In this document: in pieces, positions 56,226-64,000 of the stretch
How positions within the stretch are numbered: position 1 is the stretch's first letter
How the letters are laid out: every line of letters starts with the position of its first letter
Assembly (NCBI GenBank): GCA_022495005.1
Contig: JAGYXB010000456.1
Location: 1,178,001-1,242,000, forward strand
DNA: 64,000 bases
Direction of reading: 5' to 3'
Source: Rhyacophila brunnea
Lineage: Eukaryota > Arthropoda > Insecta > Trichoptera > Rhyacophilidae
The notes under the pieces: model-generated
What the model saw: the letters and a program-made list of their open reading frames with translations, nothing else
Databases searched by the model: none
Told to the model about the DNA's origin: nothing
Program-made: the position numbers and the translations under genes

Positions 56226-56640
56226 TACATATTTGCTGACTTCTGAGAAAATATATTATAACCAATAAAAAAATCTTTAAGAAAAAAGTAAGACACCCAG
56301 CAGGATTAAACCTGCATCTCTCGGGTTTCGCGCCCATACACATATACTACTGTGCTATAGTCGCCATACTTATTTGCGATAAATTTTAACTAATGGCTCT
56401 TAATACTCTCTGAAGCACTTTCCAAATTGAGTTACTATTGGCGATCGACTTTTGTATTTTAAATCAAAACTTGATTACTAACGGACGTCACGGATCACTC
56501 CACGATTTTTTGTTGTAATTTACTTGAACTTGCTAATAATTTTTGATTAACCTATTAAGTATGGCGAATAAAAGATTTTTTCTATTGGTTATAATATATT
56601 TTCTCAGAAGTATTTTAAAAATTATGTATGTTCAATATAT
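56226..56640. mobile_element. Foldback element with tRNA-like arms, copy 2
   Basis: The left arm (56236-56372) and spacer (56373-56565) match 52735-53085 closely. The right arm is reduced: AAGTATGGCG runs directly into the tail AATAAAAGATTTTTTCTATT and GGTTATAATATATTTTCTCA, so the tRNA-like body is deleted there. The B box in the left arm is changed to AGGTTTAATCCTG (minus strand). Confidence 0.75.
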
Positions 56641-56664
56641 ATTATATATATTTCATGTAATATA

Positions 56665-56862
56665 TTATAGCAAGCCATGAGGCCCAAATGACAGTACTAT
56701 AGTGAAACAGTCGTGTATTAGTAATAGAAGAGAAACAATCACAAACATCCAGGCTTTAAGAAAATCACATAAATATATTGTAACCTTACCGAGAATCAAA
56801 CTCAGGGCCCCCGGATGAAAGGCCAATGCCTTACACACTAGACTACTACATTGCAACGTAAT
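56665..56862 (-). mobile_element. tRNA-derived SINE family 3, copy 3 (best copy)
   Basis: The minus-strand head TAGTAGTCTAGTGTGTAAGG then CATTGGCCTTTCATCCGGG has A-box character. CTGAGTTTGATTCTCGG is a pairing T arm with a B-box-like core. The body AAATATATTTATG..., AAGCCTGGATGTTTGTGATT and GGGCC.CATGGCTTG follows. The 83-codon frame across it (56665-56916) is SINE sequence, not a gene. Confidence 0.82.
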
Positions 56863-57394
56863 CAATTTGAAGTACAGTGCGAATTCCTTGTTTGATGTGA
56901 AAAAGCGCTTTTTCAAATCCTTAGTGTAGTTCTTGTCACTTGCAGGTGTTCATCACTTTGTTCTACATACGGTTAAAGTATTTCTACCTTCAATTGATTA
57001 TATTCTGTATTTTGTTGAACACTATTTTTCTCAATAACCGCATACTTATTAAAAATGTGCCATAATTAAACAATACAGCTATAGTGAAAAGCCTTATAAT
57101 GAACGAATTATATGTGTATTTGAAAATATTGAAAGTTTTCATATTGAAAACGAAAATTATTTTTATTTTTAATTAAAACGATACAGTTAAATATTATTTT
57201 TAATTAAAATATAAACAATTTCATTCTGGAATTCCCGAGGGTGTGGCTTGAGCTATTTTTATTGCTCTGCTGAGAGATTTTAATGAACACCAAATATGTT
57301 TGCTAAATAAAATAACTAATATGTAGGTATAAAATATTAATTCAGGAATATTATTATTAAAAATATATTATCAAAAGGCCAAATTTTATATTCT
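56863..57394. other. AT-rich DNA without a recognisable gene
   Basis: AAATATTATTTTTAATTAAAA is locally duplicated near 57160-57215. Nothing else. Confidence 0.5.
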
Positions 57395-57745
57395 ATCACA
57401 ATATTCAAAAAGGATAACATTTAGGGTATACAACATTACTGTGAAAACAATCACTCTATATGGATGTGAATCATAGAGCATAGCGGAGAAACAAGAGAAG
57501 GAAGCCAAATGTGACAGTTCTGTACGAAAGCAGATCTCTGCGAACAATGTTGAGACCAATATAGTCAATGACTTAAGGGCGATGAATCTGGAGCACTTCT
57601 TAAAGTTTATGGAAGAAATCCTGTATGCAATTGTCCCCCCCCCGGTCACCACCGTAGGAGATGGGCAGATAGTATCAAGAGGGATGCAGTGAGTGTGACC
57701 CCCCCAGGATAAAAATGTCTGGAATACAGTTGTGCACCAATTACT
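57395..57745 (+). pseudogene. Heavily decayed LINE C-terminal remnant
   Basis: YNITVKTITLYGCES corresponds to LYKT.IRPV..YGCESW. Later RGDEWIT.. has gone, but VTTVGDGQIVSRGMQ and DKNVWNTVVHQ follow the K..GRP..RWAD and N.W...V pattern of the remnant at 46.7 kb. Several stops and a C-run near 57631. Confidence 0.5.
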
Positions 57746-58204
57746 TACACTACCACTTAATCCTGTGATATTTACAGATCAGCTAAACATCAAAGCGTTT
57801 GTATATTCAAATGTTAATGTATGTAATATGCATGCAAAATTTATAATACCACGCGGTTGAAGGTAACATGTAATATTTTGTACCTATTAACACCTCCATT
57901 TTATGACAGCATCCCTCTGTATCTGTCTCCCACCTGCACGATCTCATAAACCCCAATTCGTCCAATATTTCAGTTAACGATTCACAGAGTCCATTCAACT
58001 TCATCTGAACTTAGTGGTTTTTTAATTCACTTCCGGCCTCCCTGTCAAACTAAGAAGACGCGTTCTTAACTAAATACTAATTTTTCCCGCACACGACCTG
58101 TGTAATCCAACAAATATTATACTCATCTTTGTAATTTCTATTGTGCGTCAATTTATCAGTTCACAAAACAGTTTTACTCCTGAAGCAACCACCCTACCCC
58201 TACA
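57746..58204. other. Unassigned sequence
   Basis: A 65-codon minus frame (57807-58004) is unsupported. Confidence 0.45.
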
Positions 58205-58211
58205 GAAAAAA

Positions 58212-58435
58212 GGTACTGTTCGGTTAAAGGGGATACAGCGGAAAACGCATTTTGAAAATAGCCGATAAACTGGATTATTTGTTAGTTTGGGTTACTTTAG
58301 GTTAGGTTATGTTGGTTTAGGTTAGGTTAGGTAAGGTTAGGTTAGGTTTGGTTAGGTTAACCTAACAAATAATCCAGTTTATCGGCTATTTTCAAAATGC
58401 GTTTTCCGCTGTATCCGCTTTAACCGAACAGTACC
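58212..58435. mobile_element. Near-perfect hairpin with telomere-like GGTTA core
   Basis: Two 74-bp arms (58212-58285 and 58362-58435) are reverse complements with a single mismatch (GGGG versus GCGG class near 58231). The outer end is GGTACTGTTCGGTTAAAG. The 76-bp core (58286-58361) is about a dozen variants of GGTTA(G), the insect telomere-type motif. GAAAAAA on both sides (58205-58211 and 58436-58442) may be a target duplication. Diverged relatives of the arm occur at 4540, 10540 and 5990. Confidence 0.88.
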
Positions 58436-58442
58436 GAAAAAA

Positions 58443-58765
58443 ATATTCCATCCCTCCCTCCTGCGATTCCCACCTCGTATTCGTCCAAAACTACTACCCA
58501 TTATGAATAATTGTTTTCTTTTTGTAATTATTATTTTATATCAATTTAATAAAATAACAATGTACAGCTAAATTAGTCTCAGCTGAGACGTCCTAGCTTA
58601 ATAAAAAAGAAACACACATAATATACCTAATATATAGTAAATCGTAAACAGCAAATGAAATAGTAATTCAATAATATTTATAATAATTGACAATAGTCTT
58701 ATATTATAAAAGGGTCAATATAGTTACAAAAAAATAAAAACTTTAAATTACTGCCTTTTTTTTTA
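58443..58765. other. Unassigned AT-rich DNA
   Basis: Nothing recognised. Confidence 0.5.
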
Positions 58766-59040
58766 AATTTGAGATGTGGCTAACTAAAAGAAACCTCAAA
58801 ATTCCTTGGAGTGACAGGATGACAAATGTCGACCTTCTCAAATGAATGGGAAATTGAAGTTGTGAAGTATAAACACCAGAAAACTACATTACCTCGGCCT
58901 GATTATAAAGGGACAAAAGTACACCCTTCCCCAGTCCATTATCCAAGAAAAGATCAATGGAAAATGTATCAGACTAACAATAAATCAAAAATCACCTAGA
59001 TGGTGGCCGATTTCCGATAGGGAATGGTATGATAATAACG
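58766..59040 (+). pseudogene. LINE ORF2 remnant with WLTKRNLKIPW block
   Basis: FEMWLTKRNLKIPWSDRMTN then VDLLK matches the FEMW..RR.LKIPW..R.TN..VL block of endonuclease-reverse transcriptase LINEs. Stops follow, and later fragments (LPRPDYKG, MVADFR) fit the end of the same domain. Neither the catalytic region nor the GHV motif is intact. Confidence 0.7.
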
Positions 59041-60245
59041 TATGTAAAAGAATAATATGTATAAGAAACCCTAAAAAAATAATTTATATCATTATTTATG
59101 GTAAATCGTAAACCCAATAATGCTGTATTACCCATTGGCAACACAATCTTATAATATGAATTTGGTAATTAACTTATATTGAAAACCCCTGAACTATATG
59201 CTATTTTCGTCTATTGTTACCATTTACGCGACGTATTCAAGAATGGTCTAAGATAAAAAGCATAAAAGCTTAAATTATTTAATGAAAAGAGCCGCAAAGT
59301 AATCTGCCTTCTCTTCTATATTAAGCCAAAGCTTTTTGCAAAGTGGCCTTTTCTATTCGAACGGTATTATATAGTTAGGTTAAATAAGAAACTTCTTAAA
59401 TGAATTACTTTTTTGCCAATTGTTCTAAAAATAATACAGCAAAGGAAGTCGTACATACCAATAAAGGCTGTAATGGAACTCATTTAATTACTGGGATTTC
59501 GTGAAAATTATTTTACTTAGTTTTACAAAGTATAAATTAATTATTAGCTACCTACTAGTTATTTTTCTTTTCACGCCATATTAATTATCCAAAATTAGTG
59601 ACGTTTGATAAAAGTCAATACTGACTTAACAATAATAACTTTTGATTACAATAAGCAGATGGCTGGCACTTGTAACTTGATGATAATTCTCGCATTGGGC
59701 CATACAATCTGATAATTTGATTACTGTCTTAAGCATTGTGCTGGTGAAAAGACATTGAAGTATCTCCATCCAGAAGTATACATTAAATGTATCTAATCAA
59801 GATTCTTCTACCTAAATATAGCTATCGATACCCTAGTTCAATAGGGGAACAATTCATAAAACCTTGTTCCAAGATAATGGCGTTCGAATGTTTTGCAGTA
59901 ATTCTCATTTTAATTTTAAAGCCTTGATTTCGATGAAAGTGTATGTTTTTTATATTTAATTTAGTGGAATTCATCAATGCACAATAAAATTGTACATTTT
60001 TTTAAAGAATTAATCAATAAATTTACTGAATTACTGATTAATCTCAGAAAGGGTTATTCAATTTTATGACACATTGAAGAAATTTTTGACTATTTTTTTT
60101 ACTAAATTATAAAGAGAAAACCATTCTACATTGAATGGCATTCTTAACTCCAAACCTTTAAATTTTGAGTTGTTCCCTATTGAGCTGTGGTATTGATATA
60201 TACTTCAACGAAAACGCAATAATCATATATAAAAAGGATGTGAAA
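59041..60245. other. AT-rich DNA without a recognisable gene
   Basis: Nothing recognised in 1.2 kb. Confidence 0.5.
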
Positions 60246-60480
60246 CCCTTGGCGAACGGTGGACTTAGGCTATTAATATCCGCCATAAATGGCGCACACT
60301 TAACTTTGTCAGTCATACGTATTTGTTTTCATTGAAATAAGACTACAAGTTACAAAGTATTGGTTAGTTTTTAATATTCAATTAAACGCTGCGAAAACCA
60401 AGCCTTAGTAGATAATAATCAAAAAATACACGTCTATCTATAAAATATCTAAAGTTATGCAATTAAATCATACACACAAA
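60246..60480 (+). mobile_element. CAGTGGCG-family hAT MITE, left-half fragment
   Basis: TTGGCGAACGGTGGACTTAG, then AACTTTGTCAGTCATACGTA, then TATAAAATATCTAAAGTTAT match the left half of 53822-54383. The right half is missing. Confidence 0.78.
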
Positions 60481-60496
60481 AGTTTCAGAAAAAAAT

Positions 60497-61018
60497 CTAA
60501 AGACTCTTTTACTTGATGCTGTATGAATACTATCCATGACTTTATCAAACTAACTTTCTCACAGGTATGCTGGTATACTGTAATATTTATAAAAGCCAGA
60601 AGAGATTATTTGAATACATACTTTTTCCGACTTTTACTCAGTGTAAATGCAATCTCTGCCTGTCGTGGTAGTGTTGACTTGTATGACCCTGATAAATATC
60701 TTATATGCCGGAAGCATCAGTTATTTGTTCTCCCAAGGTACATAACTAACCTGTCAATTGGAAGAGCGATAACTCTGTTCAACCAAGTCGCTTCGGATAT
60801 TGATATATTAAACTTACGTGAGAATGAGTTTAAGTAGACGTTGTTTTATCAATTCTTAAAATTGGGTCTCTACTTGCTCATTCGGCGTACTTCCGTGTAT
60901 TTACTCTTTATACTGTTTCTATTTCTCTAAAAAATATTTTAATTTAATTTAATACTGTTTTAATATTATTTCTTTGTTTTTTATGTCATGTTGTGAATAT
61001 ATTGAATTTATAATTGAA
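60497..61018 (+). pseudogene. Jockey/CR1-like LINE C-terminus and 3' UTR (tandem unit 1)
   Basis: The frame at 60523-60837 reads IKARRDYLNTYFFRLLLSV, SACRGSVDLYDPDKYLICRK, HQLFVLPRYITNLSIGRAIT, LFNQVASDIDILNLRENEFK, stop. It resembles the region after the reverse transcriptase in Jockey/CR1-like elements (RR..L...F..L ... VP R..... LFN ... DIF.L....FK). The apparent start at 60523 lies in the MLYEYYP block of another frame, so the true protein is frameshifted near 60540. The 3' UTR follows and is interrupted by a MITE at 61019. Confidence 0.7.
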
Positions 61019-61573
61019 GGCGTCCCCGGAAAAAGGGTCTATATGCAAAAACAAAATTGTTCAGGAGAGGAAAAATACGTTTTATTCGATCATGCGGACT
61101 TTTGGAGTAGTATAATCTGTAATAATAATTATGTTCATGAAAACACTCTTTATCATTGACATTTTTTTTTTGGAAAATAAAATAATCACATAGACCCCTT
61201 TTCTACGGTAAGCATTTTAGTGTTGCTTATATTTCAAAAAATGTGGCAGTTAAAATAATAACTCTTTTCAATGTCGTGAGCAATGCTAATACTAAGTCAA
61301 TAAAATCACTTTTTGACATAATGTATTATATAGACCCCTTTTCCGGGCGCCTTTAACAATTTTTAAAGTTCACTACATATATTATTTATCATTATTAATT
61401 AATATGTATACATTACTTATAGTTTTCAAGCGACAATAGGATGAGCTTTCGAGCAAGTAATCAATATTGATGCAATATTAATTTCTAATAACTATCATTT
61501 GTTTTTCGAACTCCTTTAGAAACCTTAAAATATCTTTTGTTGATATTCGATGCTACAGAAAAGAACACTATTT
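60535..61573 (+). repeat. Tandem duplication, unit 1 (about 1,039 bp)
   Basis: From ATGACTTTATCAAAC to ACAGAAAAGAACACT this segment is repeated immediately downstream (61574-62604) with very few differences. Small indels occur only after the MITE (for example near 61390 versus 62420). The offset is 1,039 bp for the coding frames and for both MITE ends. Confidence 0.95.
61019..61351. mobile_element. TIR MITE in LINE 3' UTR, copy in unit 1 (333 bp)
   Basis: The ends GGCGTCCCCGGAAAAAGGGT plus CTATAT and ATATAGACCCCTTTTCCGGG plus CGCC are inverted repeats. The flanks TTGAA and TTTAA (TTCAA in unit 2) extend the symmetry. The 3' UTR of the LINE continues on the far side (TTTTTAAAGTTCACTACATA compared with ATAATGTTCACAATATG at 3583). 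The frame at 60974-61159 is produced by this insertion and is not a gene. Confidence 0.85.
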
Positions 61574-61876
61574 TATGACTTTATCAAACTAACTTTCTCA
61601 CAGGTATGCTGGTATACTGTAATATTTATAAAAGCCAGAAGAGATTATTTGAATACATACTTTTTCCGACTTTTACTCAGTGTAAATGCAATCTCTGCCT
61701 GTCGTGGTAGTGTTGACTTGTATGACCCTGATAAATATCTTATATGCCGGAAGCATCAGTTATTTGTTCTCCCAAGGTACATAACTAACCTGTCAATTGG
61801 AAGAGCGATAACTCTGTTCAACCAAGTCGCTTCGGATATTGATATATTAAACTTACGTGAGAATGAGTTAAAGTAG
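61550..61876 (+). pseudogene. Jockey/CR1-like LINE C-terminus (tandem unit 2)
   Basis: Nearly identical to the frame at 60523-60837. It ends LRENELK instead of LRENEFK. Its first codons (MLQKRTLFY) come from the junction between the tandem units, so the longer predicted start is an artefact. Confidence 0.75.
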
Positions 61877-62604
61877 ACGTTGTTTTATCAATTCTTAAAA
61901 TTGGGTCTCTACTTGCTCATTCGGCGTACTTCCGTGTATTTACTCTTTATACTGTTTCTATTTCTCTAAAAAATATTTTAATTTAATTTAATACTGTTTT
62001 AATATTATTTCTTTGTTTTTTATGTCATGTTGTGAATATATTGAATTTATAATTGAAGGCGTCCCCGGAAAAAGGGTCTATATGCAAAAACAAAATTGTT
62101 CAGGAGAGGAAAAATACGTTTTATTCGATCATGCGGACTTTTGGAGTAGTATAATCTGTAATAATAATTATGTTCATGAAAACACTCTTTATCATTGACA
62201 TTTTTTTTTTGGAAAATAAAATAATCACATAGACCCCTTTTCTACGGTAAGCATTTTAGTGTTGCTTATATTTCAAAAAATGTGGCAGTTAAAATAATAA
62301 CTCTTTTCAATGTCGTGAGCAATGCTAATACTAAGTCAATAAAATCACTTTTTGACATAATGTATTATATAGACCCCTTTTCCGGGCGCCTTCAATTTTT
62401 AAAGTTCACTACATATATTATGTATTTTATTAATTAATATGTATTTACTTATAGTTTTCAAGCGACCTAGGATGAGCTTTCGAGCAAGTAATCAATATTG
62501 ATGCAATATTAATTTCTAATAACTATTTTTGTTTTTCGAACTCCTTTATAAACCTTAAAATATCTCTTGTTGATATTCGAATACAGAAAAGAACACTTTT
62601 TTAA
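61574..62604 (+). repeat. Tandem duplication, unit 2
   Basis: Second copy of the 1,039-bp unit, a little shorter through small deletions near 62391-62470 and 62525. The end TTGATATTCGAATACAGAAA matches the junction sequence at about 61540-61562. Confidence 0.95.
62058..62390. mobile_element. TIR MITE in LINE 3' UTR, copy in unit 2 (333 bp)
   Basis: Same length as 61019-61351 and almost the same sequence, offset by 1,039 bp. The frame at 62013-62198 crosses it and is not a gene. Confidence 0.87.
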
Positions 62605-63098
62605 GCATTTGAAATATGGCAGCTTTAAAACGGAGTTGCCATAAATCAGACGGTACTGAGCACATCGCCATCTATTATCACATCAATGCGCTACGCAGCG
62701 TGATTATTTCCTTTTTAACTTGATACGCCATTAATACATGTCTTGCGCCACTTAAGTTTTCACAATCGCAAACGGCGAACGTTTATTTTTCTCGTACACA
62801 ACGCTCGTTCGTTTTATTAATAGCCATCTAATTTATCTTTTGAACATATATTTTCGTGAGATGAGCGAATCAATTTAACACATGCTAATTTACAACAAAA
62901 ACACAGTTATAATAATATGTATCGCTATCTGAAATCAACAGTGAGATAAGGTGAAATAAGTCGTTTTTTAGATAAGTATGCCAATCGATTTTTGAAAGCT
63001 ATATCAATACAGTGAATCACTGAGATTTAAAAAAAATGTAATAAGTACACCATTTAAAAGAAAAAATATCACTGTTGCATTTATTATAAGGAAATGGG
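62605..63098. other. Unassigned sequence
   Basis: CGCTACGCAGCG near 62690 is a small palindrome. No gene or family was recognised. Confidence 0.5.
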
Positions 63099-63127
63099 TC
63101 AACTGGGCGCCAGGACAATTGGGCGCC
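63099..63127. repeat. Two tandem CAAYTGGGCGCC units
   Basis: GTCAACTGGGCGCC and GACAATTGGGCGCC stand next to each other in AT-rich DNA. They may be the end of an unrecognised element. Confidence 0.5.
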
Positions 63128-63211
63128 GCACTGTCGATCGAAATAAATAGACGTTCGATACGATTTTACACAGAAATTAGACGAGAAAACTACTTAGTAG
63201 TTTTGATTCAT

Positions 63212-63534
63212 AAGGGGGGACATGCTCAGCGTTTGTCAAAATGAAGATGTTAAGCTATTTTCAGAGCATAACCCTGGACATTCCTTAAACGTTGTAGATA
63301 ATCTCTTATTATCTTATTATATTATTATCTTATTAAGTATTATTATCCTTTATATATATTTTAAACATTTGATGACTGCATAAAGTATTTTTATTACATA
63401 AAATAGTATTCTTTTAAACCTCTCGATCTAATGTTTTAGAATATAGTCATATTTCAGTACGACCATGTGAAGTGCTGTTAAGATTTTTTATATTTATTAA
63501 TTTTTAAAAGCATTTATAAAACCATTAGTAAAAT
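63212..63534 (+). mobile_element. Half copy of the large hairpin element
   Basis: AAGGGGGGACATGCTCAGCG, CCTGGACATTCCTTAAACGT and TTTCAGTACGACCATGTGAA match the left arm at 35555-35830. It stops at the hairpin centre. A short ATTATCTTATTATATT expansion is present at about 63305-63345. Confidence 0.85.
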
Positions 63535-63671
63535 TGATGACGACATAATTATAGTGAAATATTTACGATACAAAATTATATTGATAGTCTCTGTGATCCC
63601 AAATTTGACAAGATTAGGCATTTTAATGGGAAAAATGGGAAAGATTTACACATTTTAAGATAATTCTAAAG
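63535..63671. other. Short unassigned spacer
   Basis: Nothing recognised. Confidence 0.5.
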
Positions 63672-63937
63672 ATATGCGCGAGGGTGAGTTTAGATGGACG
63701 CTATTTTATAAATTCTTAAAATAGGGTCTTCTTAGCAAACTCGGTGTACTTCTTTGAACTTATATATATGTATAATTGTATTTTCACTGCTTTTGTATAT
63801 TTATAATATTATTATGTTCTCTCTTTATATTTTAATTTTTATCGTTTTTATTACTTTTCTCCCTTATAATAATATGTTATGTCAGGTTGTGAACGTCTTA
63901 AACTTATAATATATTTAAAATAAATGAAATTGAAATA
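63672..63937 (+). mobile_element. LINE 3' end, 5'-truncated (copy B)
   Basis: GCGAGGGTGAGTTTAGATGG, GCAAACTCGGTGTACTTCTT and GTTGTGAACGTCTTAAACTT match 3350-3600 closely. It ends near AAAATAAATGAAATTGAAAT. Confidence 0.78.
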
Positions 63938-64000
63938 TAACAGCGATATTTTCAACCTTCTCCTTCAATTTTTTTTTTAATAAAGTCATATTTTCTTTCA

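Noticed and set aside
58286..58361. Interstitial telomere or chromosome-fusion scar
   Set aside because: The GGTTA units sit inside a precise hairpin whose arms recur elsewhere with CCTAA, so a mobile element explains them better.
60974..61159. 61-codon frame, repeated identically at 62013-62198
   Set aside because: It starts in a LINE 3' UTR and runs into the inserted MITE. The repeat reflects the tandem duplication, not selection on a protein.
1..64000. A novel multi-gene system, gene cluster or defence island
   Set aside because: No set of adjacent intact genes exists. All clear coding sequence belongs to decayed transposable elements, apart from one unplaced fragment near 38.5 kb.

Overview
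This window looks like intergenic or intronic DNA from an AT-rich insect genome, most likely a hemipteran of the aphid type. That placement is inference. It rests on the strong AT bias, the short GGTTA/TTAGG-type telomere-like tracts (for example around 58290-58360), the dense mix of hAT-type miniature elements, tRNA-headed SINEs and decayed LINEs, and the lack of any operon-like or bacterial gene structure. I found no intact host protein-coding gene. Nearly all open frames longer than 60 codons are either chance frames in AT-rich DNA or lie inside transposable elements.

Layout. 1-6 kb: AT-rich DNA with two inverted-repeat elements (1601-2352, 2868-3130), a LINE 3' end and a TTAGG-associated repeat. 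6.1-7.6 kb: the best-preserved retrotransposon, a 5'-truncated LINE with readable reverse transcriptase (YADD box) and an 11-bp target-site duplication, broken by a stop and a frameshift. 7.6-15 kb: mostly unassigned, with an RNase H-type LINE remnant at 13.2 kb. 15-25.8 kb: a hAT element (15375-16129), MITEs at 18.3 and 20.7 kb, a BED-finger hAT remnant (22052-22894), a CAGTGGCG-family hAT MITE (23751-24344) and an unclassified 1.1-kb inverted-repeat element (about 24624-25743). 26-40 kb: LINE remnants, a Penelope-like palindrome inserted at 29789-30026, hAT elements at 32918 and 36804, a large hairpin element at 35.5-36.1 kb, and a coding-derived pseudogene fragment at 38.4-38.8 kb. 40-46.5 kb is almost featureless except for a dispersed repeat and one good SINE (42277-42524). 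46.6-59 kb is the richest stretch: LINE remnants of several lineages, a hAT MITE nested in one of them (50285-50758), three SINE families, two foldback elements with tRNA-like arms, two more hAT elements (53822, 54799), and a near-perfect hairpin around a telomere-like core (58212-58435). 60-64 kb holds a tandem duplication of about 1,039 bp of a LINE 3' end, each copy carrying the same MITE, then a half hairpin element and another LINE 3' end.

These pieces do not form a pathway. They record successive insertions. Target-site duplications visible by eye allow boundaries to be set to the base for about a dozen elements. The most useful second-look items are the Penelope-like palindrome with a paralogous near-empty site, the foldback elements with pol III-type boxes in their arms, the telomere-core hairpin, the unclassified 1.1-kb element, and the frameshifted coding remnant near 38.5 kb. 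I saw no convincing evidence of a new defence, biosynthetic or regulatory system. Percent identity, copy number and family assignment all need searches that I could not run.
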